A stretch of 64,000 bases of DNA from Salinilacustrithrix flava (GTDB taxonomy: Bacteria; Actinomycetota; Acidimicrobiia; Acidimicrobiales; Salinilacustritrichaceae). The notes under the pieces were generated by a model. The model was not told the DNA's origin, did no database searches, and saw nothing but the letters and a program-made list of their open reading frames with translations. Within the stretch, counting starts at the first letter, position 1. Each line of letters opens with the position of its first letter. Shown in pieces: positions 1-7,742 of this stretch. A program made the translations under genes and the position numbers. The stretch covers positions 496,001 through 560,000 of the forward strand of contig JAMYFF010000001.1 in the NCBI GenBank assembly GCA_024128875.1, written 5' to 3'.

Positions 1-478
1 AGGGGACCGTCTCTCCGCCGGCCTCGATCTCGGCGCCGACGATGCCGGCGCCGGGGGCGAACCAGCGCTTCTCGTAGTACTCGCGGTAGTTGGGCAGGTA
101 GCTCTTCGGCACCACGCCCAGCACCCGGCCGTGGGCGACCACGGCCGCGCAGTTGTACAGGCGGCCGTTGCGGGGCAGGGGCAGGCCGACGAGCAGCACG
201 GGCTGCAGCTCGGCGGACTCCTCGACGACCCGGCGCAGCGCCCGGTCGACGGCGACGTGCATCCCGCCCTGCAGGTGGAGGTCGTCGACGGCGTAGGAGG
301 ACAGCCCCAGCTCGGGGTAGACGACGAGGTCGACGCCCTCGTCGTGGGCCCGGCGGGCCAGGTCCAGGTGGAACCCGGCGTTGCACTCGGGGTCGCCGAC
401 GGCGACGCCCGGCGTGGCGGCGGCCACCCGCACGAAGCCGTGCGTGGCGGGGTCGTGGAACGGGTGGGGGGTGCTCAC
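1..478 (-). CDS. nadE: Glutamine-dependent NAD+ synthetase, N-terminal part (runs off window)
   Basis: Makes NAD+ from deamido-NAD+ using ammonia released from glutamine. Only the first 159 residues are inside the window, all in the amidase (CN-hydrolase) domain. The catalytic Glu (E56, in VVYPELGLS) and Lys (K125, in GVVPKSYLP) of the nitrilase-type triad are visible; the Cys and the synthetase domain lie to the left. The opening THGFVRVAAATP strongly recalls mycobacterial NadE. The GTG start overlaps the stop of the upstream CinA-like gene (GTGA), so the two are probably translationally coupled. Both enzymes act in pyridine-nucleotide metabolism, which supports the calls. Confidence 0.9.
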   Translation of the reverse strand, partial: MSTPHPFHDPATHGFVRVAAATPGVAVGDPECNAGFHLDLARRAHDEGVDLVVYPELGLSSYAVDDLHLQGGMHVAVDRALRRVVEESAELQPVLLVGLPLPRNGRLYNCAAVVAHGRVLGVVPKSYLPNYREYYEKRWFAPGAGIVGAEIEAGGETVP

Positions 479-999
479 AGGACCGACTCGATCATCTGGA
501 GGGCGACGCGCATGGACTCGATCCTGACCGGTCCGCGCCCGATCGCGCCGAACCGTTCCACCCGGTGGGTGGTGGGGCCGTCCCGGCGGGCGCACGCGAA
601 GTGCACCAGACCGGGGACGGGGCCGTCGTCGGCGTAGCCGGTGGTGGACACCGCGATGTCGGCCCTGGAGTTGGCCAGGGCCCCCTCGGCCATGGCCACC
701 GCCACCTCCTCGCTGACCGCGCCGCACCGGTCGATGTCGGCCTGGGCCAGCCCGAGCAGCTCGCACTTGGCCGGGTCGCTGTAGACCACGAAGCCCCGCT
801 CGAACACGCCGCTCAGGCCCTGCACGTCGGTGAGGATCGAGGCGAGCATGCCGCCGGTGCAGCTCTCGGCCGTGGTCAGCGACAGCTCGGCCGCCGCGAC
901 CCGCTCGAGCACGGCCCCGACCAGCTCCTCGACGTCGTCGGGCAGCACCGGCGAGTAGGACTCGGTCGCACCGCGCTGGTTCGTTCCTGGATCGGTCAC
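475..999 (-). CDS. CinA-like / nicotinamide-nucleotide amidase PncC family protein
   Basis: About 174 residues, the size of a stand-alone CinA C-terminal domain. This family deamidates nicotinamide mononucleotide to nicotinate mononucleotide in the pyridine-nucleotide cycle. The family signature TTAESCTGGMLASILT is intact near residue 45, and the STTGYADDGPVPGLVHFA segment corresponds to the second conserved loop, here without the usual GPGG. The reading frame is open further upstream, but that extension has no family similarity, so I place the start at the GTG at 999. It is coupled to nadE by a 4-base overlap, which fits a role in NAD recycling. Confidence 0.8.
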   Translation of the reverse strand: MTDPGTNQRGATESYSPVLPDDVEELVGAVLERVAAAELSLTTAESCTGGMLASILTDVQGLSGVFERGFVVYSDPAKCELLGLAQADIDRCGAVSEEVAVAMAEGALANSRADIAVSTTGYADDGPVPGLVHFACARRDGPTTHRVERFGAIGRGPVRIESMRVALQMIESVL

Positions 1000-1018
1000 G
1001 TGGCCACCGATACCCAGG

Positions 1019-1180
1019 TCACTCCGGCCTCGCAACCACCGGCTTGTCGATGGGCGGCGGGTCGTTGGTGACCCGGGGCAGGCGGCGCACCTTGAACGGG
1101 CCGTCGATGCCGGAGCCGTCCCGACCGCGCGGGACGAGCGCACACCGAAGGCCACGTCGACATGGATCGCATGGCTCCAT
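1019..1180 (-). CDS. Small hypothetical ORF, possible remnant of a gene
   Basis: A 53-codon frame from ATG 1180 to TGA 1019. Its last 40 codons have the strong G/C third-position bias of real genes here, and the C-terminus (FKVRRLPRVTNDPPPIDKPV) looks like a protein tail. The first dozen codons (MEPCDPCRRGLRC) lack that bias. It ends 19 bp before the cinA-like start, in the same direction, like an operon member. I do not recognise it. It may be the 3' end of a gene whose 5' part has been lost next to the hairpin at 1240-1287, or a true small gene. Confidence 0.35.
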   Translation of the reverse strand: MEPCDPCRRGLRCALVPRGRDGSGIDGPFKVRRLPRVTNDPPPIDKPVVARPE

Positions 1181-1239
1181 CGTCGGCGTGACCGGGAGGC
1201 GCAGCGATTGCCTCTGAGGTAATGGCCACCGACTGACCG

Positions 1240-1287
1240 TTCTGGCCTACGGATTCCCCCGCATGTGGGGGAATCCGTAGGCCAGAA
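1240..1287. repeat. Perfect 21-bp inverted repeat (hairpin) with 6-nt loop
   Basis: Left arm 1240-1260 and right arm 1267-1287 are exact reverse complements; the loop is GCATGT. The arms begin TTCTGGCCTACGG. It lies 16 bp past the stop of the minus-strand lipoprotein gene at 1303, so it can act as its terminator, although no T-tract follows. The TTCTGGC start recalls the CTGGCAG palindromes elsewhere in the window, but the inner sequence differs. Confidence 0.8.
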
Positions 1288-1302
1288 CCCCTGGGGGGTC
1301 GG

Positions 1303-2001
1303 TCACACGTCGTCCGGGCCGCAGGTGGCGGTGGCATCGGGCTCGTAGGGCGGCGCCACCGGTTCGTCGTGGCGGGCCGCGCACGCGATCTCCCAGGGCA
1401 GCGGCCAGGGGTTCGGCGCACATCCCTCGACCCCGGCGGACTGCTGGTACATCACCGCCGCGGGCGTACCGCGCTCCTGGCAGGCGGGGCGGGCGTGGTG
1501 GCGTCCGAGCAGGTGGCCGACCTCGTGGTTCACCAGCATCTGGCGGTACTCCTCGAGCGTCCCCGGCCAGGTGTCGGTCGCCTCGCGCCAGCGGTCGGCG
1601 TTCAGCGCGACGACCGGCCCGATCTGGCACGAGAACCGGCCGCCGGTGTCGTAGGGGTCGCAGATGGCATCCACCTCGTCGCCCTCGGCGACCAGCACCA
1701 CGTTCGGGGCGTCGTCGGTGATGCGGATCTCGAAGCCGGCCTGGCTCCAGCCACGCGGGTCGGCGAGGGTGTCGCGGACGATCTGGGCGAACCCGTCGGT
1801 CCCCTCCGTGGCCCGACGCTCGGTGCGCACCTCGATCACGACCGGACCGTCGGGCTCCGACGTCGTCGTCTCGGCCACGGTGGTCGACGTCGGTGCCGGG
1901 GTGGTGGTGGTCTCGGCCCGCTCGATGACGTCGCCGTCACCGCCGCACCCGGCGGCGGCCAGGACCGCTGCCACTGCCATCCACCCCGCACGAGCGCGCA
2001 C
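1303..2001 (-). CDS. Secreted lipoprotein, DUF3152-like with zinc-protease motif
   Basis: 232 residues. The N-terminus has a short hydrophobic stretch ending in a lipobox-like LAAAGC at about residues 15-20, then a Thr/Pro-rich linker, so it is probably anchored on the outer face of the membrane. The globular part contains LVNHEVGHLLGRHH, an extended HExxHxxGxxH metzincin-type zinc motif, and several Cys residues that could form disulphides. This pattern matches the DUF3152 group of actinobacterial secreted proteins. The GTG start at 2001 follows the upstream stop by one base, so it is probably cotranscribed with the MaoC-like gene. Confidence 0.75.
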   Translation of the reverse strand: MRARAGWMAVAAVLAAAGCGGDGDVIERAETTTTPAPTSTTVAETTTSEPDGPVVIEVRTERRATEGTDGFAQIVRDTLADPRGWSQAGFEIRITDDAPNVVLVAEGDEVDAICDPYDTGGRFSCQIGPVVALNADRWREATDTWPGTLEEYRQMLVNHEVGHLLGRHHARPACQERGTPAAVMYQQSAGVEGCAPNPWPLPWEIACAARHDEPVAPPYEPDATATCGPDDV

Positions 2002-2002
2002 C

Positions 2003-2773
2003 TCAGGCGCGGTCCCGGCGGGGGCGCCAGATCGCGGTGTGGGCGGCGCTCCAGACCGGGCGGCCGTCGGCGGTGATCTCGACGTCGAGGTCCACGAACC
2101 GGTGGCCCTTGTGCTCCCGCTCGTCGGTGACCACCCCGCGCACCTCGACCAGCTCGCCGTCGCGGACGATGCCCCGGTGGTGGGCGCGGGTGCTGACGTG
2201 GATCCAGGGGCCGAGGCGCACGCTGCTCGACAGCACGTAGTTGGCCTGGCGGGCGAGGAACCCGGGATGGGCGATGGCGCCGCCCTCGTAGATGTCGCTG
2301 TCCTCCCGGACGTCGGCGAGGTACTGCGCCGCCGGACCGGCCCGGTGGTGGAAGGTGAGGGTGCCGAGCACCGTGCCCGGTGCGAGCAGGTCAGCCTCGA
2401 CCGGCGGGACCGGATCGGGCACGTCCGCCGTCGCCACCTCACGGACGGACGGGAGGTCGCCGACCCTGGCCCGACCCTGCGCCCGAACCGTCCCGTCCGG
2501 GCCGGTGACGGTGAGCTCGCCCTCGTCGCCCAATCGGCACAGGACCCTCTCGCCGTCGTAGACCGGGAGCACGAAGCGGGCGGCCATGGTCCCGGCCTCG
2601 AGGAACTCCGCTCCCCACCGGTCGATGCAGGGACGGGTGAGGTACGCCCACACGTCGACGCCGGGCACGAGCCCGCCCCGGAACCCGAACGTGGCAGCGA
2701 CGGCGTCGTCGTGCATGCGGTTGGTGGACTCGGTCGCTGTGTTGAAGGCGACCACCTCGTGCTCCCAGGCCAT
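2003..2773 (-). CDS. MaoC-like / hotdog-fold dehydratase or thioesterase-type protein
   Basis: 256 residues with two hotdog-like halves. The first half has NRMHDDAVAATFGFRGGLVPGVDVWAYL-type sequence typical of (R)-hydratase-like MaoC domains that bind acyl-CoA; the second half has HPGFLARQANYVL and a beta-strand-rich end. The catalytic Asp/His pattern of classical MaoC hydratases is not clearly preserved, so the substrate is unknown. ATG 2773 is preferred because the frame upstream has no family similarity. It is followed directly by the lipoprotein gene and is divergent from ectB. Confidence 0.6.
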   Translation of the reverse strand: MAWEHEVVAFNTATESTNRMHDDAVAATFGFRGGLVPGVDVWAYLTRPCIDRWGAEFLEAGTMAARFVLPVYDGERVLCRLGDEGELTVTGPDGTVRAQGRARVGDLPSVREVATADVPDPVPPVEADLLAPGTVLGTLTFHHRAGPAAQYLADVREDSDIYEGGAIAHPGFLARQANYVLSSSVRLGPWIHVSTRAHHRGIVRDGELVEVRGVVTDEREHKGHRFVDLDVEITADGRPVWSAAHTAIWRPRRDRA

Positions 2774-2903
2774 GGGCCCGGACGGTAACGAGATCGGGCG
2801 GCCCCCGGAGGGCCGACCGGACGGTCGGGACCAAGGCCTCTTCCCGAGCGGACCGGACGGAGGGACGATCCGGCACGGACGACGGTCGACTGGAGGTCCG
2901 GTC

Positions 2904-4160
2904 ATGCAGGTGTTCGAGCGCTACGAGTCCGAGGTGCGCAGCTACATCCGCTCCTTCCCCACCGTGTTCGAGCGGGCCCGCGGCTGCCTGCTCGTCGACC
3001 GGGACGGGCGGGAGTACCTCGACTTCTTCGCCGGTGCCGGGGTCCTCAACTACGGGCACAACCACCCGGCGATGAAGCGGGCGCTGATCGACTACGTGGA
3101 GGCCGACGGCATCGCCCACTCCCTCGACATGGCGACCACGTCGAAGGAGCGGTTCCTCGAGCGCTTCCACGACGTGATCCTCGAACCGCGGGGGATGGGC
3201 GACTTCCGCGTGCAGTTCCCCGGCCCCACGGGCACCAACGCGGTCGAGGCCGCGCTGAAGCTGGCCCGCAAGGTCACCGGGCGAGAGCTGGTGATGTCGT
3301 TCACCAACGCCTTCCATGGCATGACGCTCGGCGCGCTGGCAGTGACCGGATCGACCTTCAAGCGCGCCGGCGCCGGCATCCCGCTGGCGCACGCGTCGTC
3401 GATGCCCTACGACGGCTACTTCGGACCCGACGTCGACACGATCGACCACATCGAGCGCCTCCTCGGCGACCAGTCGAGCGGCATCGACGTGCCGGCCGCG
3501 ATCATCGTCGAGACGGTCCAGGGTGAGGGCGGCATCAACGTGGCCGGCTTCGAGTGGCTGCAGCGACTCGAGGACCTGGCCCGCCGGTGGGACGTCCTGT
3601 TCATCGTCGACGACATCCAGGTGGGCAACGGTCGGACCGGGCCGTTCTTCAGCTTCGAGCGGGCCGGGCTGCACCCGGACATCGTCACCCTCTCCAAGTC
3701 GCTGAGCGGGTTCGGCCAGCCGCTCTCGGTGACGCTGTTCCGGGACGAGCTCGACGTCTGGGACCCCGGCGAGCACAACGGCACCTTCCGCGGGAACAAC
3801 CTCGCCTTCGTGACCGGCGCGGTGGCCATCGACGAGTTCTGGCAGGACGACCGGCTCACCCGACACGTCGACGAGCTGGCAGACGTGGTCGGCGAGAGCC
3901 TCACCAAGCTCGCCGCGAACCACCCGGCCGTCACCGCCGGCGTCCGCGGTCGCGGGCTGGTCCACGGCATCGAGCTCACCGAGGCCGACCTCGCCACCCG
4001 CGTGACCGCGGCCGCGTTCGAGCGGGGCCTGGTGCTCGAGACCTCGGGACCCACCGGGAGCGTGGTGAAGCTGCTGCCGCCGCTGGTGATCGAGCGCCAC
4101 GACCTCGAGGCCGGTCTCGAGATCCTGCACGCGGCGGTCGCGGCGAGCCGCGTCAGCTGA
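2904..4160 (+). CDS. ectB: Diaminobutyrate--2-oxoglutarate transaminase (EctB)
   Basis: 418 residues, the normal length. EctB forms L-2,4-diaminobutyrate from aspartate semialdehyde, the first step of ectoine synthesis. The sequence follows EctB almost throughout: an N-terminal FERYESEVRSYIRSFPTVF block, AGAGVLNYGHNHP, GPTGTNAVEAALKLAR, ETVQGEGGIN, FIVDDIQVGNGRTG and SLSGFGQP. The PLP lysine is K265 in TLSKSLSG. A good ribosome site, GGAGGT, lies at 2892-2897, six bases before ATG. No ectA, ectC or ectD is nearby; the next gene is an ArsR-type regulator on the other strand. The product may therefore serve ectoine synthesis encoded elsewhere or another diaminobutyrate pathway. Confidence 0.93.
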   Translation: MQVFERYESEVRSYIRSFPTVFERARGCLLVDRDGREYLDFFAGAGVLNYGHNHPAMKRALIDYVEADGIAHSLDMATTSKERFLERFHDVILEPRGMGDFRVQFPGPTGTNAVEAALKLARKVTGRELVMSFTNAFHGMTLGALAVTGSTFKRAGAGIPLAHASSMPYDGYFGPDVDTIDHIERLLGDQSSGIDVPAAIIVETVQGEGGINVAGFEWLQRLEDLARRWDVLFIVDDIQVGNGRTGPFFSFERAGLHPDIVTLSKSLSGFGQPLSVTLFRDELDVWDPGEHNGTFRGNNLAFVTGAVAIDEFWQDDRLTRHVDELADVVGESLTKLAANHPAVTAGVRGRGLVHGIELTEADLATRVTAAAFERGLVLETSGPTGSVVKLLPPLVIERHDLEAGLEILHAAVAASRVS

Positions 4161-4171
4161 GACCGCAGCCC

Positions 4172-5329
4172 TCAGCGGGCGCGGGGGACCTCGACCGGGA
4201 GGGCGGGCACGTCGCCCGAGGCAGCCTGGAGGAGACCGAGCGTGCTGCGCAGCGCCCGGCCGAGGATGTCGAGACGCTCGGGTTCGAGCCGGTAGAGCAC
4301 GTAGTAGCCGTCGCGCCGCCCGGACACGATGCCGGCGGCATCGAGGATCTTGAGGTGCCGGGAGATGGCCGAGTCCGAGAGGCTGAGCAGCTCGGCGAGC
4401 TCCTTGGTGGAGCGGGGGCTCTCGGCCACCATGCGGGCGATCTGGAGCCGGGTCTCGTCGCCGAGGGCGCTGAAGCCGGCGACGACCTCGTGGTCGGTGG
4501 CGTGGGGCACCTCGGGCGTGCGCATGTCGCGCAGCGGGAAGAACACCGACGCCGGCCAGGGTGCGGTGAGGTCGATCAGCACGCAGGGCCAGCCGAACAC
4601 CGTGGGCACGAACAGCAGGCCGCCGCGCTCGGCGATGTCGCACTCACCGTCCCACTCCTTGTCGATGATGATCGACGTCGTGGCCGCGTCCCACCGGCCC
4701 TCGGGGAGCAGCGCAGCCACGAGCCCGGGAGCCCCGGCCGTGACCAGCGCGCGGGCACCCGTCGTCACCTCCGCCTCGATGCGGGGCAGCAGACGGTTCC
4801 ACTCGGCCTCGAACGCCTCGTCCCAGTACCGCTCGAGCATGCGCGAGTACCGCTTCCGCATGCCCGACGGGTCGTCGAAGATCGAACGGACGAGCTCGCC
4901 CCGGCCGGCCGCGTCGCCCGCGGCGAGGACGCGGTCGCGGTAGGAGGGGTCGTGCACGTCGTCGACGCACAGCTGGTCGTGGTCGATGCAGTCGATGCCG
5001 CCGAAGGGCAACGAGAGCTCGTAGGCCACGAGATCGTCGTCGAGCGCCTCGAAGGCGTCGAGCTCGTCGCAGAACGTGGGGCTGTCGCCCCGCAGGCCGA
5101 CCTCGAAGATGCCGGGTACGAAGCGGTCGAAGGGCCGCACGAGCAGCCGGATCTCGTCCTGCAGGTCGTCGGGCAGGTCCCGGCAGCGGCGGACCCAGGG
5201 CAGGTGCATGGGCGTGCGCTTGGGCTGGGCGACCGCCCGCATCGACAGCACCGCCTCGAACAGCGGTGACCAGGCGAACCCGATGAGATCTCTGGCCCGA
5301 TCGCTCGGGAACTTCAAGGTGACGGCCAT
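4172..5329 (-). CDS. ArsR-family regulator with N-terminal DUF5937-like domain
   Basis: 385 residues. Residues 1 to about 270 form an alpha/beta domain of the kind annotated DUF5937 (MAVTLKFPSDRARDLIGFAWSP opening). The C-terminus, about 285-365, is a winged helix: GFSALGDETRLQIARMVAES, STKELAELLSLSDSAISRHLKIL, and the wing GRRDGYYVLYRL. No metal-binding Cys cluster of classical ArsR/SmtB is visible, so it probably senses something other than metal through the large N-terminal domain. An AT-rich palindrome lies 18 bp upstream of its ATG (5347-5360) and is a likely self-operator. It converges with ectB across an 11-bp gap. Confidence 0.85.
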   Translation of the reverse strand: MAVTLKFPSDRARDLIGFAWSPLFEAVLSMRAVAQPKRTPMHLPWVRRCRDLPDDLQDEIRLLVRPFDRFVPGIFEVGLRGDSPTFCDELDAFEALDDDLVAYELSLPFGGIDCIDHDQLCVDDVHDPSYRDRVLAAGDAAGRGELVRSIFDDPSGMRKRYSRMLERYWDEAFEAEWNRLLPRIEAEVTTGARALVTAGAPGLVAALLPEGRWDAATTSIIIDKEWDGECDIAERGGLLFVPTVFGWPCVLIDLTAPWPASVFFPLRDMRTPEVPHATDHEVVAGFSALGDETRLQIARMVAESPRSTKELAELLSLSDSAISRHLKILDAAGIVSGRRDGYYVLYRLEPERLDILGRALRSTLGLLQAASGDVPALPVEVPRAR

Positions 5330-5346
5330 CTAATCCGCATTTCCGT

Positions 5347-5360
5347 GAATCAGTTGATTC
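5347..5360. promoter_or_regulatory. Candidate operator of the ArsR-type gene
   Basis: GAATCAGTTGATTC has perfect 6-bp arms around a 2-bp centre. It is flanked by a direct repeat CCGTGA at 5343-5348 and 5360-5365. It lies in the 81-bp divergent region between the ArsR-type gene and the small ORF at 5411, and is clearly AT-richer than its surroundings. ArsR-family regulators usually bind such palindromes at their own promoter. Confidence 0.5.
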
Positions 5361-5410
5361 CGTGACTGTACCACGCGACGCTCGTGATGTTCCCGAGAGA
5401 GGAGACGGAG

Positions 5411-5638
5411 ATGCACCCGTTCCAGAGCGAGATCCTGTCGAGGATCGAGATCGACAGCCGCCGCCACGAAGCCGAGCAGCGGCGCCTCGCCGGCTCCCCG
5501 GCCGTCCGCTGGTCCACCGGCGTCGGCACCCTGCTCGTGGCCGTCGGCGACGGCATCCACCGGGCCGGTCAGCGGCTGCAACGAGCGGAGCAGGCGCGAT
5601 CGAGCTGCACTGCCACCCCCTGCCTCGACCTGCGCTGA
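5411..5638 (+). CDS. Small hypothetical protein
   Basis: 75 residues from an ATG preceded by GAGAGGAGACGGAG, a strong purine-rich ribosome site. The N-terminal half is charged and helical (FQSEILSRIEIDSRRHEAEQ); the middle has a weak hydrophobic stretch (GVGTLLVAVGDGIHRAGQ). I do not recognise a family. It is divergent from the ArsR-type regulator and shares its promoter region, so it may be a target of that regulator. Confidence 0.6.
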   Translation: MHPFQSEILSRIEIDSRRHEAEQRRLAGSPAVRWSTGVGTLLVAVGDGIHRAGQRLQRAEQARSSCTATPCLDLR

Positions 5639-5639
5639 A

Positions 5640-6878
5640 TCAGCGCCGGCGGGCAGCCGTCGACTCGGGCCCGACGAGCTCGGTGGCGACCTCGCCGATC
5701 ACGGCCATGCCGGCCTCGAGCTGGCGGTCGGAGAGGTACGGCGCCGGCCCGACCCGCAGGCGGTCGCCCCGGCTGTCGGTGAGCACGCCCCGCTCGGTGA
5801 GCCCGGCCCGCACCTCGCCGGCGTGCGGCGCGACGAGGGACAGGAAGCCACCGAGGCCCTCGATCGGGGCGGTGCGGTCCCGGTCGATCACGTCGGAGGG
5901 CAGATCCAGGGCGTCGAAGGCCGCCGCCAGCACGCCCAGCTGGTGCTGGTACGACTCGTGCAGGAGCTCCGGCGTGAGGCCCTGGTCGGCGAGGAACCCG
6001 AAGACCCGGGCGCCGCGGTAGGCGCTGGCCGGGTCGTAGGTGCCGCTGGCGAAGCGGCTCGCCGGTGAGCCGTAGGCGACGTGGTGCGGCTCGTCCCGCA
6101 CCGTGGTGAGCAGGTCGAACTCGGCGAACCACCCGGTGATGGCCGGGCGCACGTCGTGGCGGTGGGGCGGGATGCGCAGGAAGGCGTTGCCCTCCCCCAG
6201 CTGCAGGTACTTGTAGCCGCCGCCGGTGACCCAGGCGGACTCGAGCCCGAGCTCGTGCACGTCGAAGACGACCGTGCCGAGGGCGTGGTAGGCGTCGACG
6301 AGCAGGTCGGCACCGTGGCGCTCGCAGGCCTCGGCCACCGCGACCAGCCCGGGCACGATCTGCGCGGTCATGAACAGCACCGCGGACACCCCGACCATCG
6401 CGGTCCGGTCGTCGACCTCAGCAGCGAGCCGCTCGGCCAGGGTGTCCACCGGCTCCACCGGGACCCGGACGACCTCGAGGCCCTCCTCGGCCAACCGGTC
6501 GAGCTGGCGGCGCAGGGAGTGGAACTCGCCCTCGGTCGTGACGACGCGGGGCCGCCGGCGGAGGTCGAGGCACGACAGCAGCTTGACGATGAGGTCGTGG
6601 GTGTTGAGCCCGAGGGCGACCTCGCCTCCGGGGTCCCCGAGGAACCGGCGGTAGCCGTCGCGCACCTGATCCACCTTGGCCTCGGCGAGCGCCCACTTGC
6701 CGTCCACCGCCGCGGCGGCATCGGCGAAGCACTCGAGCAGCCCGTCCTCGGCCACGTCGGGCCAGGCCTGGTGGGAGTGGCCCGACAGCAGGATGCGGTC
6801 GCCACCGACGTCGAAGCGCGAGTAGTGGGGTGCGAGGGCGTTGGGCGACCGGCGCAGGCCGTCGAGGGTCACGGTCAC
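5640..6878 (-). CDS. kynU: Kynureninase-like PLP enzyme (aminotransferase class V fold)
   Basis: 412 residues. Kynureninase cleaves kynurenine to anthranilate and alanine. The class-V fold is clear: LLSGHSHQAWPD near the start, ALGLNTHDLIVKLLS, VDAYHALGTVVFDVHELGLESAWVTGGGYKYLQLGEGNAFLR with the PLP lysine at K223, and a C-terminal LRVGPAPYLSDRQLEAGM. The GTG start overlaps the stop of the tryptophan 2,3-dioxygenase gene (GTGA), and this pairing is the main reason to call it kynureninase rather than another class-V enzyme. No formamidase or kynurenine monooxygenase is adjacent. Confidence 0.75.
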   Translation of the reverse strand: MTVTLDGLRRSPNALAPHYSRFDVGGDRILLSGHSHQAWPDVAEDGLLECFADAAAAVDGKWALAEAKVDQVRDGYRRFLGDPGGEVALGLNTHDLIVKLLSCLDLRRRPRVVTTEGEFHSLRRQLDRLAEEGLEVVRVPVEPVDTLAERLAAEVDDRTAMVGVSAVLFMTAQIVPGLVAVAEACERHGADLLVDAYHALGTVVFDVHELGLESAWVTGGGYKYLQLGEGNAFLRIPPHRHDVRPAITGWFAEFDLLTTVRDEPHHVAYGSPASRFASGTYDPASAYRGARVFGFLADQGLTPELLHESYQHQLGVLAAAFDALDLPSDVIDRDRTAPIEGLGGFLSLVAPHAGEVRAGLTERGVLTDSRGDRLRVGPAPYLSDRQLEAGMAVIGEVATELVGPESTAARRR

Positions 6879-7642
6879 AGCCGGCTCCGCACGGCCCACA
6901 GCGCCGGGAACGCCGTGGTCGACAGCGTGGTGCGCAGGTACTCGGCGCCGGCCGAACCGCCGGTGCCGGCCTTGGTGCCGATGGTGCGCTCGACCATCTT
7001 CACGTGCCGGTACCGCCACTCCTGCAAGCCCTCGTCGAGGTCGACGAGGTGCTCGGCGATCTGGGCCGGCCCACCGTCGTCCGCGTAGACGGCGAGCAGC
7101 ACGTCCTCGACGTCGTCGGCCACGGTGAAGCCCAGCCGCCCGAGGTAGGTGAGGTAGGAGTCGAACAGCGACGGCCGGCCCATGGCCGCTTCGATGGTGG
7201 CCCGGGCGCTGCTGCCCTCGGGGTAGTGCCGGAACACGGCCGGGTCCCGGCGGCCCAGCACGGCCTCGAGCTCCCGGAACTGGGCGGACTGGAACCCGCT
7301 GGCCGCGTCGAGCCGATCGCGGAAGCTCGAGAACTCCCGGGGCGACATCGTCTCGAGCACGTCGATCTGGGCGACGGCCACCTTCAGGATCGTGAGGATG
7401 CGCCGCAGCGTGCGGATGGCGTGGGGCGTGTCGCCGGCCTCCAGCAGGGACTGCAGGTGGGCCAGCTCGTGGAGGAGCTGCTTGAACCACAGCTCGTACA
7501 CCTGGTGGATGACGATGAAGAGCAGCTCGTCGTGCTCGTCGGAGCGGGGCCGCTGCGCGCCGAGGACCTCGTCGAGGGCCAGGTAGCTGCCGTAGGTCAG
7601 CGCCGCATGGTCGTCGGCACCGACGTCGCCGTGGTCGTCCAC
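6875..7642 (-). CDS. kynA: Tryptophan 2,3-dioxygenase
   Basis: 255 residues, slightly short for the family. It opens the indole ring of tryptophan to N-formylkynurenine with a haem cofactor. Diagnostic blocks are present: LTYGSYLALDEVLGAQ, HDELLFIVIHQVYELWFKQLLHE (distal pocket and helices), FQSAQFRELE, and RYRHVKMVERTIGTKAGTGG, which holds the proximal haem His. The start is GTG at 7642. It is coupled to the kynureninase-like gene by a 4-base overlap, which makes a two-gene tryptophan-degradation operon. Confidence 0.92.
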   Translation of the reverse strand: MDDHGDVGADDHAALTYGSYLALDEVLGAQRPRSDEHDELLFIVIHQVYELWFKQLLHELAHLQSLLEAGDTPHAIRTLRRILTILKVAVAQIDVLETMSPREFSSFRDRLDAASGFQSAQFRELEAVLGRRDPAVFRHYPEGSSARATIEAAMGRPSLFDSYLTYLGRLGFTVADDVEDVLLAVYADDGGPAQIAEHLVDLDEGLQEWRYRHVKMVERTIGTKAGTGGSAGAEYLRTTLSTTAFPALWAVRSRL

Positions 7643-7742
7643 GCCGCCGTTCCTAGCACCGACCCTCAGCGAGCGTTCGTGTCAGCGGCCTTGCGTAGCG
7701 TCGACGCCACTTCCCCCTCCGGTTCGCTCCGACGGAGGACCC

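Noticed and set aside
2439..4643. Long minus-strand frame of 734 codons
   Set aside because: It runs antisense through ectB and into the ArsR gene, is full of Arg/Gly/Ala from high-GC shadow coding and matches no family.
3554..5269. Long plus-strand frame of 571 codons
   Set aside because: Shadow of ectB (another frame) and of the ArsR gene on the other strand; biased composition and no motifs.
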